Assembly (NCBI RefSeq): GCF_003254575.1
Contig: NZ_QJUA01000010.1
Span: forward strand, 62,001 to 126,000
Reading direction: 5' to 3'
DNA: 64,000 nucleotides
DNA from: Mycobacterium kyogaense
GTDB lineage: Bacteria > Actinomycetota > Actinomycetes > Mycobacteriales > Mycobacteriaceae
The notes beneath the pieces are model-generated. The model searched no databases. It was not told the DNA's origin and saw nothing but the letters and a program-made list of their open reading frames with translations. The position numbers were made by a program, and so were the translations under genes. Shown here piece by piece: positions 49,334 to 57,803 of this stretch (positions within the stretch are counted from its first letter, which is position 1; each line of letters begins with the position of its first letter).

Positions 49334-50434
49334 ATGGATGTGGCGGTGATCGACACCGCAGGTCTGGAGCAGCTGGTGTTCGTGCTGAAGGACCTCGGCT
49401 ACCGCGTGGTGGGACCGACCGTGTCCGGCAGCGCCATCGTGCTCGACGAACTCGACAGCGCTGACGACCTGCCCATCGGGTGGGGCGTGGACGTGGCGCC
49501 GGGCCGGTACCGAATGCGCCGACGCGACGACGACGCGGCGTTCGGCCATTCCGCCGGCCCCGGGTCGTGGAAGCAATTTCTGCACCCCGCCCGCCAGAAG
49601 GTCTGGTCGAGCGAGACCCAGCCTGCCGAGCCTGCCGACGAGGCGCCGCGGTACGCGTTCCTCGGCGTCCGCGCATGCGATCTCGCATCGATGGCGATCC
49701 TCGACGGCGTGCTCGGCGCCGGTGCGCACCCCGACACGGCCTTCACCGGCCGTCGGCGGCAGGCCTTCGTCGTTGCGGTCAACTGCACTGAGCCCGGGGG
49801 CTTGTGCTTCTGCTCCTCGATGGGCACCGGTCCCGCTGCCACAGCCGGATTCGATCTGGCCCTGACCGAACGCACCGGCCCCGGCGGTCGGCAGTACGTT
49901 GTCGACGTCGGCAGCCCGGCCGGTGCCGACGTACTGGGCAGGCTGGACCACCGCAGTGCAGATGACGACGACATCACCTGCGCGCGAGCGGCTGTCGCCG
50001 ATGCCGCGGCACACATGGGCCGTCAGATGCCCGGCGGCGACCTGCGGCAGCTGCTGATCGAGTCGCGGGAATCGCCACACTGGGAGGAGGTGGCGTCGCG
50101 CTGTCTCACCTGCGGCAACTGCACCATGGTGTGCCCGACGTGCTTCTGCACCTGCGTCGAGGACGTCACCGATCTCACCGGCACCCACGCCGAGCGGTGG
50201 ATGACGTGGTCCTCGTGCTTCGAGCTGGAATTCTCCTTCGTCCACGAGGGCAGCGTCCGGCAGTCGGGTTCCTCCCGGTACCGGCATTGGCTGACGCACA
50301 AGCTCGGCACCTGGCACGACCAGTTCGGCAGCTCGGGCTGCGTCGGATGCGGACGGTGTATCGCCTGGTGCCCCACCGGAATCGACATCACCGAAGAGAT
50401 GGCGACCCTGCGCGAGCACGCCGGCGATGCCTGA
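49334..50434 (+). CDS. hyhB: group 3b [NiFe]-hydrogenase beta subunit (4Fe-4S electron transfer)
   Basis: 366 residues, ATG 49334. The C-terminal half has two ferredoxin-type cluster motifs: Cys257, 260, 263, 267 (CLTCGNCTMVC) and Cys336, 339, 342, 346 (CVGCGRCIAWCP). More Cys occur in CTEPGGLCFCS and FLGVRACDLASM, as in sulfhydrogenase beta subunits and anaerobic sulfite reductase A. It would carry electrons between the catalytic small subunit and the flavin subunit. Overlaps the next gene by 8 nt. Two DosR-like boxes lie directly upstream. Confidence 0.88.
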   Translation: MDVAVIDTAGLEQLVFVLKDLGYRVVGPTVSGSAIVLDELDSADDLPIGWGVDVAPGRYRMRRRDDDAAFGHSAGPGSWKQFLHPARQKVWSSETQPAEPADEAPRYAFLGVRACDLASMAILDGVLGAGAHPDTAFTGRRRQAFVVAVNCTEPGGLCFCSSMGTGPAATAGFDLALTERTGPGGRQYVVDVGSPAGADVLGRLDHRSADDDDITCARAAVADAAAHMGRQMPGGDLRQLLIESRESPHWEEVASRCLTCGNCTMVCPTCFCTCVEDVTDLTGTHAERWMTWSSCFELEFSFVHEGSVRQSGSSRYRHWLTHKLGTWHDQFGSSGCVGCGRCIAWCPTGIDITEEMATLREHAGDA

Positions 50435-51284
50435 CACGACCACCGCGACGGCCCCCTCCCTATCGGGCATGACGCCAGCGCCCTACCGCGTAATCGATCG
50501 CGTCGCCGAGAACCGCGACACGGCGACCCTGCGCCTGTCCCCCGTCGCCGACGCGCTGCCCGCTCCCGCCCCGGGCCAGTTCATGATGATGTCCGCGTTC
50601 GGCGTCGGCGAGGTGGCCATCTCGGTCAGCGGTCTGCCCGGTTCCGCCGAGCCCACCGTCACCCACACGATCCGCGCCGTCGGTGCCGTCAGCGGGAAAC
50701 TCCACGACGCCGCGCCCGGAACGGTCATCGGGCTCCGCGGCCCGTTCGGGACCGGGTGGGGCGTGCAGGACGCAGCGCATCGTGATCTGGTGATCGTCGC
50801 GGGCGGCGTCGGATTGGCGCCACTGCGCCCGGTGATACTCGCCGCCCTCGACGACCGCGAGCGCTTCGGCCGCGTCACCGTGATCGTCGGCGCGCGCCGA
50901 CGCGAGGATTTCCTGTTCGGCGCTGAGCTGGATGCCTGGAGTCAGCGTGGCGACATCGATGTCCACCTCACCGTCGACGTGCCGGTCCAGGGCTGGCCGG
51001 GGGAAGTCGGGTTCGTGACCCAGCCGCTGCGCCGACTACCGCTGCGACCCGCGATGACCACCGCATTCCTGTGCGGCCCCGAGGCGATGATGCGCAACGG
51101 TACGGCCGCGCTGATCCGGAAAGGCATGTGGGCCGGTGACATCGAAGTCTCGCTCGAACGCAACATGCAGTGTGGCATCGGCTGGTGCGGGCACTGCCAG
51201 CTCGGACCCCTGCTCCTTTGTCGCGATGGACCCGTCGTCGGCTACGACGTCGCGGAACCACTGCTGCGGATCAGGGAGCTGTAG
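50427..51284 (+). CDS. hyhG: group 3b [NiFe]-hydrogenase gamma subunit (FAD/NAD(P) reductase)
   Basis: 285 residues, ATG 50427. Ferredoxin-NADP reductase-like: FAD-binding beta-barrel (PGQFMMMSAFGVGEVAISVSG), nucleotide fold VIVAGGVGLAPLRPVI, and the C-terminal [2Fe-2S] ligand set Cys249, 254, 257 and 265 (CGIGWCGHCQLGPLLLC). This diaphorase subunit couples H2 to NAD(P)H. The stop TAG is followed immediately by the GTG of the small-subunit gene. Confidence 0.9.
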   Translation: MPDTTTATAPSLSGMTPAPYRVIDRVAENRDTATLRLSPVADALPAPAPGQFMMMSAFGVGEVAISVSGLPGSAEPTVTHTIRAVGAVSGKLHDAAPGTVIGLRGPFGTGWGVQDAAHRDLVIVAGGVGLAPLRPVILAALDDRERFGRVTVIVGARRREDFLFGAELDAWSQRGDIDVHLTVDVPVQGWPGEVGFVTQPLRRLPLRPAMTTAFLCGPEAMMRNGTAALIRKGMWAGDIEVSLERNMQCGIGWCGHCQLGPLLLCRDGPVVGYDVAEPLLRIREL

Positions 51285-52043
51285 GTGACCGCGCCGACCC
51301 TGGCGGTGTGGAAGTTCGCGTCGTGCGATGGCTGCCAGCTGACACTGCTCGACTGCGAAGACGAACTGCTCACCCTGACCGGTCAGGTGCAGATCGCCAC
51401 CTTCTTGGAGGCATCGAGCACCGTCGCACCGGGCCCCTACGACGTATCGCTGGTCGAGGGTTCCATCACCACGGCGACTGACGAGCGACGCATCGCCGAA
51501 ATCCGTGACCAGTCACGAATTCTGGTCGCGATCGGGGCGTGCGCCACCGCGGGCGGAATCCAAGCCTTGCGCAACGGGGCCGATATCGACGAGTTCACGT
51601 CCGTGGTCTACGCACGACCGGAGTACATCGACACGCTGGCCACCTCCACTCCGGCGTCGGCGCACGTGAAGGTCGACTATCAGCTGCAGGGCTGTCCGAT
51701 CGATCGTGGGCAACTCCTGGAGACGCTGGCCGCACTGCTGGTCGGCCGCACGCCGAAATTGCCTGCCAAGACCGTGTGCACCGAGTGCAAGGCACGGGGG
51801 GTGACCTGTGTGGTCGTCGCTGACGGCACACCGTGTCTCGGACCCATCACCCACGCCGGCTGCGGGGCGCTGTGCCCGCGGTTCTCTCGCGGTTGCTACG
51901 GCTGCTTCGGGCCGGCGGCCACCCCCAACACCGCCGCGCTGATCCCGCTGTTGCGCCGCGACGGACTGTCCGAACGCGGAGTGGAGCAGATGCTGAGCAC
52001 CTTCAACGCACCGCGTTTCGCCGAAGAACGGAACGACACATGA
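51285..52043 (+). CDS. hyhS: group 3b [NiFe]-hydrogenase small subunit
   Basis: 252 residues, GTG 51285. Proximal cluster ligands begin with Cys14 and Cys17 in [13 protein letters not shown], then IGACATAGG and [11 protein letters not shown]. The C-terminal half adds Cys motifs ([31 protein letters not shown]) fitting further [4Fe-4S] clusters. No Tat signal peptide is present, so the enzyme is cytoplasmic, as expected for group 3b. Overlaps the large-subunit ATG by 4 bp. Confidence 0.92.
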   Translation: MTAPTLAVWKFASCDGCQLTLLDCEDELLTLTGQVQIATFLEASSTVAPGPYDVSLVEGSITTATDERRIAEIRDQSRILVAIGACATAGGIQALRNGADIDEFTSVVYARPEYIDTLATSTPASAHVKVDYQLQGCPIDRGQLLETLAALLVGRTPKLPAKTVCTECKARGVTCVVVADGTPCLGPITHAGCGALCPRFSRGCYGCFGPAATPNTAALIPLLRRDGLSERGVEQMLSTFNAPRFAEERNDT

Positions 52044-53347
52044 CCGGGCGGGACGAGGTGCGAGAGACCCGCACACTGACCGTGGGCGCCCTGACGCGCG
52101 TGGAAGGCGAAGGGGCGCTGCATGTCACACTGACCGACGGTGTGGTCGAGCACGTCGAACTCAACATCTACGAGGCGCCGCGGTTCTTCGAGGCGCTGCT
52201 ACGCGGCCGCTCCTACACCGAACCGCCCGACATCACCGCCCGGGTGTGTGGCATCTGCCCCGTCGCCTATCAGATCAGTGCATGCAATGCGATCGAGAAC
52301 GCGTGCGGTGTGACGATCGATCCTGCGCTGGCGGCGCTGCGGCGGCTGTTGTACTGCGGGGAGTGGATTCACAGTCACGCGCTGCACATCTTCCTGCTGC
52401 ACCTGCCCGACTTCCTGGGGTATCCCGACGTGATCACGATGGCCGCCGATCACCGGGAACTGGTGGAGCGCGGCCTGGCGCTGAAGAAGGCCGGCAACCA
52501 GCTGATGGAACAGATCGGCGGGCGTGCGATCCACCCGATCAACGTCAAGCTCGGGGGGTTTCACGCCACACCGACAGCAGCGCAGTTGCGGCCGCTGAAA
52601 GAGATGTTGCGTCGGGCCGCCGACGACGCGCTGCTCATCGTGGGCAGGCTCAGCCGGCTCGACTTTCCCGACATGGACGTCGACCACGAGTTCCTCGCGT
52701 TGACCCATCCGGATCACTACCCGATCGAGACTGGAACCATCGCGCGCAGCGCGGGAGAGACATTCGCGGTCCGCGACTTCACCGACCATGTCGTCGAGAC
52801 TCAGGTGCCGCACTCCACCGCACTGCAGGCCAGACTCGACGGCGCCCGCTATCTGACCGGACCGCTGGCGCGGTACTCCCTGAACTCGTCGCGGCTGTCG
52901 CCGCTCGCCGCGCACGCAGCCGCTGAGGCCGGACTTGGCTCGGCGTGCCGTAACCCGTTCCGCAGCATCCTCGTTCGTGCGGTCGAGGTGGTGTACGCGA
53001 TCGATGAAGCGCTGCGAATCATCGAGACCTACCAGCCCCCCGCACGACCGTCGGTCGAGGTTCCGGCCCGCGCCGGCGTCGGGCACGGTGTCAGTGAGGC
53101 GCCCCGCGGACTGCTCTACCACCGCTACGAGATCGACGACGACGGACTGGTGCGCACGGCGGCGATGGTGCCCCCCACCGCGCAGAACCAGGCTGCGATC
53201 GAACACGAGATGGCCCTGCTGGTGGGAGCAAACCTGACGCTCGACGACGCCGCGCTGACCGCGCTGTGTGAGCGGGCGATCCGCAACCACGATCCGTGCA
53301 TTTCGTGCTCGGCGCATTTCCTGACCCTGCGCATCGAAAGACGATGA
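52040..53347 (+). CDS. hyhL: group 3b [NiFe]-hydrogenase large catalytic subunit
   Basis: 435 residues, ATG 52040. Both nickel-binding motifs are intact: RVCGIC with Cys70 and Cys73, and the C-terminal DPCISCSAH with Cys420, Cys423 and His426. Only nine residues (FLTLRIERR) follow the His, and these should be removed by the protease encoded next. Together with the B, G and S subunits this gives an NAD(P)-coupled bidirectional enzyme, comparable with the hypoxia-induced Hyh hydrogenase of M. smegmatis. No hyp maturation genes are in the window. Confidence 0.94.
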   Translation: MTGRDEVRETRTLTVGALTRVEGEGALHVTLTDGVVEHVELNIYEAPRFFEALLRGRSYTEPPDITARVCGICPVAYQISACNAIENACGVTIDPALAALRRLLYCGEWIHSHALHIFLLHLPDFLGYPDVITMAADHRELVERGLALKKAGNQLMEQIGGRAIHPINVKLGGFHATPTAAQLRPLKEMLRRAADDALLIVGRLSRLDFPDMDVDHEFLALTHPDHYPIETGTIARSAGETFAVRDFTDHVVETQVPHSTALQARLDGARYLTGPLARYSLNSSRLSPLAAHAAAEAGLGSACRNPFRSILVRAVEVVYAIDEALRIIETYQPPARPSVEVPARAGVGHGVSEAPRGLLYHRYEIDDDGLVRTAAMVPPTAQNQAAIEHEMALLVGANLTLDDAALTALCERAIRNHDPCISCSAHFLTLRIERR

Positions 53348-53793
53348 TTGCAACCGTGATCGGACTCGGCAACGAGTTCCGGCGCGACGACGGGCTCGGG
53401 CCGGCCGTCGCTGCCGCCGTGCAGCGTCTCGATCTAGCCGACGTGAAAGTCGTCACCGTGCAGAATGATCCGGTCGATGTCCTCGACGCTGTCGGGGACA
53501 CAGACCTGGCGATCATCATCGACGCCGCCTCCGGCGGCGGCGCGATCCCCGGCCGAATCCGGCGCTGGCTGCCCCAGCAGCAACCGCCGATTGCGGTGAG
53601 CTCGCACGGCCTGGACCTGGCCGCGGTGCTCGCGCTGGGCCGGGCGCTGGGACGCGCGCCGACACGCACGGTGGTGTTCACCGTCGATGCCGCCGATGTC
53701 GGTCACGGGTGCGGTCTGAGCCCGGCCGTGGCAGCCGCGGTGCCGCGGGCCGTCGCGGCGGTCGTCGACGAGATCCACGGCACTCATGGCTGA
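53344..53793 (+). CDS. hydrogenase maturation protease
   Basis: 149 residues, ATG 53344 overlapping the large-subunit stop by 4 bp. HybD/HycI-type endopeptidase: GLGNEFRRDDGLGPAV with Asp16, second ligand Asp60 in IIIDAASGG, and His88 in VSSHGLDL, the expected nickel-recognition triad. It should clip the C-terminal peptide of the large subunit after nickel insertion. The next gene is convergent after 10 nt. Confidence 0.9.
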   Translation: MIATVIGLGNEFRRDDGLGPAVAAAVQRLDLADVKVVTVQNDPVDVLDAVGDTDLAIIIDAASGGGAIPGRIRRWLPQQQPPIAVSSHGLDLAAVLALGRALGRAPTRTVVFTVDAADVGHGCGLSPAVAAAVPRAVAAVVDEIHGTHG

Positions 53794-53803
53794 TACGCCG
53801 CCC

Positions 53804-55162
53804 TCAGCCGACGGTGGCGGCGAGCGTCGCGACCGCCGTTTCGATCCCGGCGGCGAGTTGGTCGACATCGGCCGCGGCATCGAAGTCCCCGAGAATCCCG
53901 AACACCATCTCGTCGGCGTAGGTGAGGATCGCCACCCCGGTGCGCAGCCGCATCGCGATCGGAGGGATGGGCAGCACCCGGACGATGGGCCGCCCCATGA
54001 TCGTCATGCGTTCGCGCGGTCCCGGCACGTTGGTCGCCAGGGTGACGATGCCGCGTTGCGGCAGGCGGGTGAGCGCCCGCACCGCCCACGCGGTGACGGG
54101 GAAGGGCATCAGGTTCGACAGCGCGACGAAGATGCCGCCCGCTTCCCGCTGCCCGCTGCCCTTGGCCGCGGACAATCGCCGGTGCACCGTCTGCAACTGC
54201 TCCACCGGATCCGCTGCGTCGGCGGGCAGCGCCGGCAGCATCAACGACACGCGGTTGTCGGTACGGTCCGCGGCCCCGTTCGAGCGCATCGAGACGGGCA
54301 CCAGGGTGCGCAGCGACGTCCGCGCGGGTGTTTCGCCGCGGCGCTCCAGCGCGGCGCGGTAGCTGCTCGTGATCGCGGCGAGCGCGACGTCGTTGAGCGT
54401 CACGCCGTGTGCGTCACAGATGCGTGCGACGTCGTCGAGCGACACCGCCGCCGCGGCGAAGCGTCGCATCGACGACACCGGGCCGTTGAGCGAGGAGGTC
54501 TGCGCGGGCCGCAGGATGGCGGTGGTCACCTGAAGAGCCCCGCCGACCGCCAACGCCGAGACCCGCGTCGCGGTGATCGCTGCCCGCCCCACGCCGCGCA
54601 CCCATCCCACCGGGTTCAGACCCCAATCTTTCTGTTGTGAGGGCTTTTTCGCCGATTGCTGGGCGGCACGGATCAAGGTGTCGTATCCCGGTGACTCGTT
54701 GTCGACCAGCCGCGAGAACAGGTGCATCGTGGCGATGCCGTCGGCCATGCAGTGGTGGATCTTGATGAGCATCGCCCATCTGTTGTCCTGCAGACCTTCG
54801 ATGATCCAGCACTCCCACAGGGGCCGGTCCCTGTCGAGCCGGCGCCCCATCACGTCGCCGACCAACCCGTTGAGGGCGTCGCCGTCGCCAGGGGTCGGCA
54901 GGGCGGCGCGACGGATGTGGTGGGACAGATCGAAGTGCGGATCGTCAGCCCACTCCGGCGGGCCCAGATCGAGGAGATGGGTCTGCAGCACCTGCCGGAA
55001 CCGGGGGATGTCGGCGATCCGGTCGGCGAGGCCGCTGACGATCGCGTCGACCGCGGGCATGGGGCCCTCGAGGATGGACAGGCTCCCGACGGCGAGACTG
55101 ACGTGCCGGTCGGAGTCTTCGGCCTCCAGGAAGCCGGCGTCGAGGTTCGTCAGATGCTCCAC
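53804..55162 (-). CDS. wax ester synthase/diacylglycerol acyltransferase (WS/DGAT, Tgs family)
   Basis: 452 residues, GTG 55162. The acyltransferase motif HHCMADG lies at 136-142, the family PLWECWIIEGLQ block is at 114-125, and ATNVPGPRERM is near the C-terminus. It makes triacylglycerol or wax ester from acyl-CoA for storage. Several tgs genes, notably tgs1 in M. tuberculosis, are DosR-induced and support dormancy. A weak DosR-like site is 55 bp upstream of the start. Convergent to the hydrogenase operon. Confidence 0.9.
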   Translation of the reverse strand: MEHLTNLDAGFLEAEDSDRHVSLAVGSLSILEGPMPAVDAIVSGLADRIADIPRFRQVLQTHLLDLGPPEWADDPHFDLSHHIRRAALPTPGDGDALNGLVGDVMGRRLDRDRPLWECWIIEGLQDNRWAMLIKIHHCMADGIATMHLFSRLVDNESPGYDTLIRAAQQSAKKPSQQKDWGLNPVGWVRGVGRAAITATRVSALAVGGALQVTTAILRPAQTSSLNGPVSSMRRFAAAAVSLDDVARICDAHGVTLNDVALAAITSSYRAALERRGETPARTSLRTLVPVSMRSNGAADRTDNRVSLMLPALPADAADPVEQLQTVHRRLSAAKGSGQREAGGIFVALSNLMPFPVTAWAVRALTRLPQRGIVTLATNVPGPRERMTIMGRPIVRVLPIPPIAMRLRTGVAILTYADEMVFGILGDFDAAADVDQLAAGIETAVATLAATVG

Positions 55163-55216
55163 CCTCCCACTGTCAGGTGTGGCCGTGACCTGTGGAAGGG
55201 AACGATGTCCTCTGCG

Positions 55217-55236
55217 ACGGGGACCTATCTCACTCG
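55217..55236 (-). promoter_or_regulatory. weak DosR-like half-palindrome upstream of the WS/DGAT gene
   Basis: The plus strand reads ACGGGGACCTATCTCACTCG: one strong half (GGGGAC) and one weak half, about 11 of 20 matches. It sits 55-74 bp before the GTG at 55162. The match is much poorer than at the hydrogenase or RafS-like promoters. Confidence 0.3.
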
Positions 55237-55244
55237 GGCGGCGA

Positions 55245-55832
55245 TCAGGCGGTGTTGTTGGTGCGGCCGCCGTTGTCGGTCAGACGGCGCAGGTCACGGT
55301 CCCAGTCGGCGTGGCGGCCTCGATCGAGTCGCATCCGCATGCCCGCCCACGCGCCGACCGCGGCACCGGTGATCGTGACCCACACCGCCACCGCTGCGAT
55401 CGCTGCCTGCACGGCTGCGTCTCTGTCGGTCAGGGGTGCTGCCCGCCGGTCTCCCGCGGAGTCGACCCAGATCATGATGTGATCGCCCGCGGTCATCTTC
55501 GGTGTCCGCATCTCGTCGGTGTGCGTGACGCCGTCGACCTGCCACCGGATCGGCGAGAGATAGGAGGTGTCGTAGAGCTGCGCCGTCACCTGACTGTCGC
55601 CCGTGACGATCGCCTCGACGGGCATGCGCTCGGCGCGCTGCACCGCGAACGACTGCGAAAACTGTTGTTCGACAGATTCTTTGAGCGATGCAGCGGGCAG
55701 AAGAGCGAAGACCGCCACGGCGATGACGACCAACAGCCCCATCGCCTCGACGCGGTCGCTGAACCGCACCAGCGGGTGGCGGCCCGACAGACGTCTCGTC
55801 CAGACGCCGAATGTGGTTGCTAGGAAAGACAT
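55245..55832 (-). CDS. two-helix membrane protein, Rv1733c-like
   Basis: 195 residues, ATG 55832 with GGAG upstream. Two membrane helices, about 31-48 (GLLVVIAVAVFALLPAA) and 142-162 (AAIAAVAVWVTITGAAVGAWAG), flank a soluble domain of about 90 residues with Tyr/Trp-rich LYDTSYLSPIRWQVDG, likely extracytoplasmic. Length and plan match M. tuberculosis Rv1733c, a DosR-regulon antigen of unknown function. The start is 19 nt after the Acg-like gene, so both share a promoter. Confidence 0.75.
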   Translation of the reverse strand: MSFLATTFGVWTRRLSGRHPLVRFSDRVEAMGLLVVIAVAVFALLPAASLKESVEQQFSQSFAVQRAERMPVEAIVTGDSQVTAQLYDTSYLSPIRWQVDGVTHTDEMRTPKMTAGDHIMIWVDSAGDRRAAPLTDRDAAVQAAIAAVAVWVTITGAAVGAWAGMRMRLDRGRHADWDRDLRRLTDNGGRTNNTA

Positions 55833-55851
55833 GATGACTCCGCGGTCGCGA

Positions 55852-56844
55852 CTATCCGGCTCGCTCGCGACTGAGCCAGGTGACGACCTGGTTCAGCGGC
55901 CGGCGCGGTGTTCTGGGTAGGGCCTCGGCGTGGGCCGGCGCCCACCCGATGCGCAGCAACATCTGCGCGTGACCGCTGGAGCCGAAGACATCCTGTGCCA
56001 CGGCGGCCCTGATGTCCGGTATCTCCAGCGGCCCGGTGATCGGGCAGCTCGCCAGACCCGCGGCGGTGGCGGTCAGCAGCACCAGGCTGGTCGCCTCTCC
56101 GGCACGCAACTGTGACATGCGGTCATCGGCGACGGTGCCCAACGCGAGGACCGCGGCATTGTCCTCGGTGGGTTCGGCGTCGGCCGGTTGCTCGAGTGCG
56201 GCGCCGGCGAAGATGCGAGCGGGGATCACGGCCCGCGGGTCTGTGTGTGGCGCGCTGCGGGCAGGGACGCCGGCGGTGGACCCGTATCGACCACTCCAGG
56301 TGGTCAATTCGGCCACGTAGCCGGGATCGTCGTGGTGTCGCCCTTCGGCGTCGATCACCCGCCGCTTGAGCGTGGTCAGCTCGTCGAACTGCCGCAGCAT
56401 CACACCCGCTCGGGCCGCACGTGCCCCCATCAGGGCGATCGCAGCGCCGGGTACCGGCCTGCTGCTGTAGTTGCGCCGGTCTGTGCGCCGCCGCGGAATG
56501 GCGGAGGCGAGGACGATGTCTGCCTCCACGGGCCGGTACCGGCGCAGTTCTGCGGTCGCGAGGTGATCGGGCCTCTCCGCGTCGGGAAATCGGCGGATCT
56601 TCGCCTGCCACCCCACTGCCGCCAGGGCGATCTGCACGTGGTTCAGTGCCGCACCGCAGCTGAGGATCAGGTCGCGCGCATCGGGATCGGTGTGGGGAAG
56701 CGCCAGGTCGGGATTGGCGTAGAGGTCGACGCTGCGCTCACCGACCCGCCACAACCACGGTTGCGAGTTGTGGACGGACGGCGCCTCGACAGCCTGCGCC
56801 AGTGCCCACCGGAGGATGGTGGGGCTCGGTGCGTCAGAGGTCAT
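55852..56844 (-). CDS. Acg-like nitroreductase-fold protein (Rv2032/Rv3131 family)
   Basis: 330 residues, ATG 56844. Two nitroreductase-like halves: VEAPSVHNSQPWLWRV near the N-terminus, IPRRRTDRRNYSSRPVPGAA in the middle, and ATAAGLASCPITGPLEI in the second half. Acg proteins bind flavin but keep it covered, so a flavin-storage or redox role rather than true nitroreduction is suspected. This family is part of the DosR regulon. A DosR-like palindrome lies about 70 bp upstream, and the Rv1733c-like gene follows in the same unit. Confidence 0.85.
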   Translation of the reverse strand: MTSDAPSPTILRWALAQAVEAPSVHNSQPWLWRVGERSVDLYANPDLALPHTDPDARDLILSCGAALNHVQIALAAVGWQAKIRRFPDAERPDHLATAELRRYRPVEADIVLASAIPRRRTDRRNYSSRPVPGAAIALMGARAARAGVMLRQFDELTTLKRRVIDAEGRHHDDPGYVAELTTWSGRYGSTAGVPARSAPHTDPRAVIPARIFAGAALEQPADAEPTEDNAAVLALGTVADDRMSQLRAGEATSLVLLTATAAGLASCPITGPLEIPDIRAAVAQDVFGSSGHAQMLLRIGWAPAHAEALPRTPRRPLNQVVTWLSRERAG

Positions 56845-56914
56845 CGGTGTCCGTCCTCATCGGCTCGTCGCAATGGTTCCGCTCATCAGCATGTCGTCTG
56901 ACGCCGGGTGATGT

Positions 56915-56934
56915 AGAGGGTCTAAAGACCTGCA
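56915..56934 (-). promoter_or_regulatory. DosR-type box upstream of the Acg-like gene
   Basis: Minus-strand reading TGCAGGTCTTTAGACCCTCT contains the inverted repeat GGTCT/AGACC and matches 13 of 20 DosR consensus positions by hand count. It is 71 bp from the ATG at 56844, a usual distance for DosR sites. Confidence 0.5.
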
Positions 56935-56956
56935 GCGAGGGGACCTGCGGGCCGCG

Positions 56957-57739
56957 CTACGCCGCGGGGGTGATCAATCCGTACTGACCGTCGTACCGGT
57001 GGTAGAGCACGCAGGCGCGGCCGGCTTCGGCGTCGATGAAGAACAGGAACGGAACACCCAAGAGACGCAACCGTTCCGGGGCATCCTGCTCCCGCAGGCA
57101 CGCGAGAGGGTGAGGACTCACGGTCACGGCGTGTTCGAACGGCGCCAGGTGGCCGGCCACCGACGGAGACACCAGCGCGAGCCGGTAGCCGCCGCCGGCG
57201 GTGCGATACAGCAGACCGACCGTGTGCGAGCCGATCTCGGTGAACAGGTGGAAGTCGTAGTCCAGCAATTCCATCTCCGCGACCGCGTCGTCGACTGTGC
57301 AGGGCGTCATCGCGTAGGTCTTGCGGCGGACCAGCCGCCCCTCTGTGGTGGCCGGTGTGACGTTGACGCGCAGCTGGGCCGCCCGTGGTTCTCTGCGCCA
57401 CGGGGGCACGCCGGCACTGCGATCACCCCGTCGGACGGCGAAATGCTCGAGCTGACGACGCAGTCTGGCCTCGAGGAGATCCACCGCCTCCCGCGCGGTG
57501 GCCGCGTGCACCTGGGCGCGGACCAGCCTGCCGTCGACGTCCAGGTTGGCTTGCGCGATCACCGGCGCTTCGACTGCGGGATCGTGGTGCCTGCTCAGCC
57601 GTACCCGGGCGGAGAGGACCGGACGATGCGACATCCGGCCCAGCTCACCGACTTTTCTGCGGGCGTAGTCGGCGGCGCCGGGTAGATCTCCGCTGACGGT
57701 GACATCGATGGTCGGGGACGGCGCGACGCTATGGCTCAT
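56957..57739 (-). CDS. rafS: ribosome hibernation/stasis factor, RafS-like (HPF family)
   Basis: 260 residues, ATG 57739. The N-terminal 100 residues follow the HPF/YfiA S30AE pattern (IDVTVSGDLPGAADYARRKVGELG, ARVRLSRHHDPAVEAPVIAQANLDVDG). The C-terminal part has MELLDYDFHLFTEIGSHTVGLLYRTAGGGYRLAL, the long-HPF dimerisation-type segment. Matches in length and plan the hypoxia-induced RafS (MSMEG_3935) and relatives of Rv0079. It would bind ribosomes and stop translation in dormancy. A good DosR-like box is 33 bp upstream. Confidence 0.83.
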   Translation of the reverse strand: MSHSVAPSPTIDVTVSGDLPGAADYARRKVGELGRMSHRPVLSARVRLSRHHDPAVEAPVIAQANLDVDGRLVRAQVHAATAREAVDLLEARLRRQLEHFAVRRGDRSAGVPPWRREPRAAQLRVNVTPATTEGRLVRRKTYAMTPCTVDDAVAEMELLDYDFHLFTEIGSHTVGLLYRTAGGGYRLALVSPSVAGHLAPFEHAVTVSPHPLACLREQDAPERLRLLGVPFLFFIDAEAGRACVLYHRYDGQYGLITPAA

Positions 57740-57771
57740 ACGTCCTTGCTACGTGCCCGCGCGGCTCCCGT

Positions 57772-57791
57772 TTAGGGCCGGAAGTCACGTT
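57772..57791 (-). promoter_or_regulatory. DosR-type box upstream of the RafS-like gene
   Basis: Minus-strand reading AACGTGACTTCCGGCCCTAA matches 13 of 20 consensus positions, with a strong GTGACTTCCGGCCC core. It lies between the serine hydrolase stop (57804) and the RafS-like ATG (57739). Confidence 0.6.
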
Positions 57792-57803
57792 CTGCGGTCG
57801 GCG

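Noticed and set aside
56936..56953. A second DosR-like box (GGGGACCTGCGGGCC) near the RafS-like stop
   Set aside because: Only one half-site is good and the centre does not fit; likely chance in GC-rich DNA.
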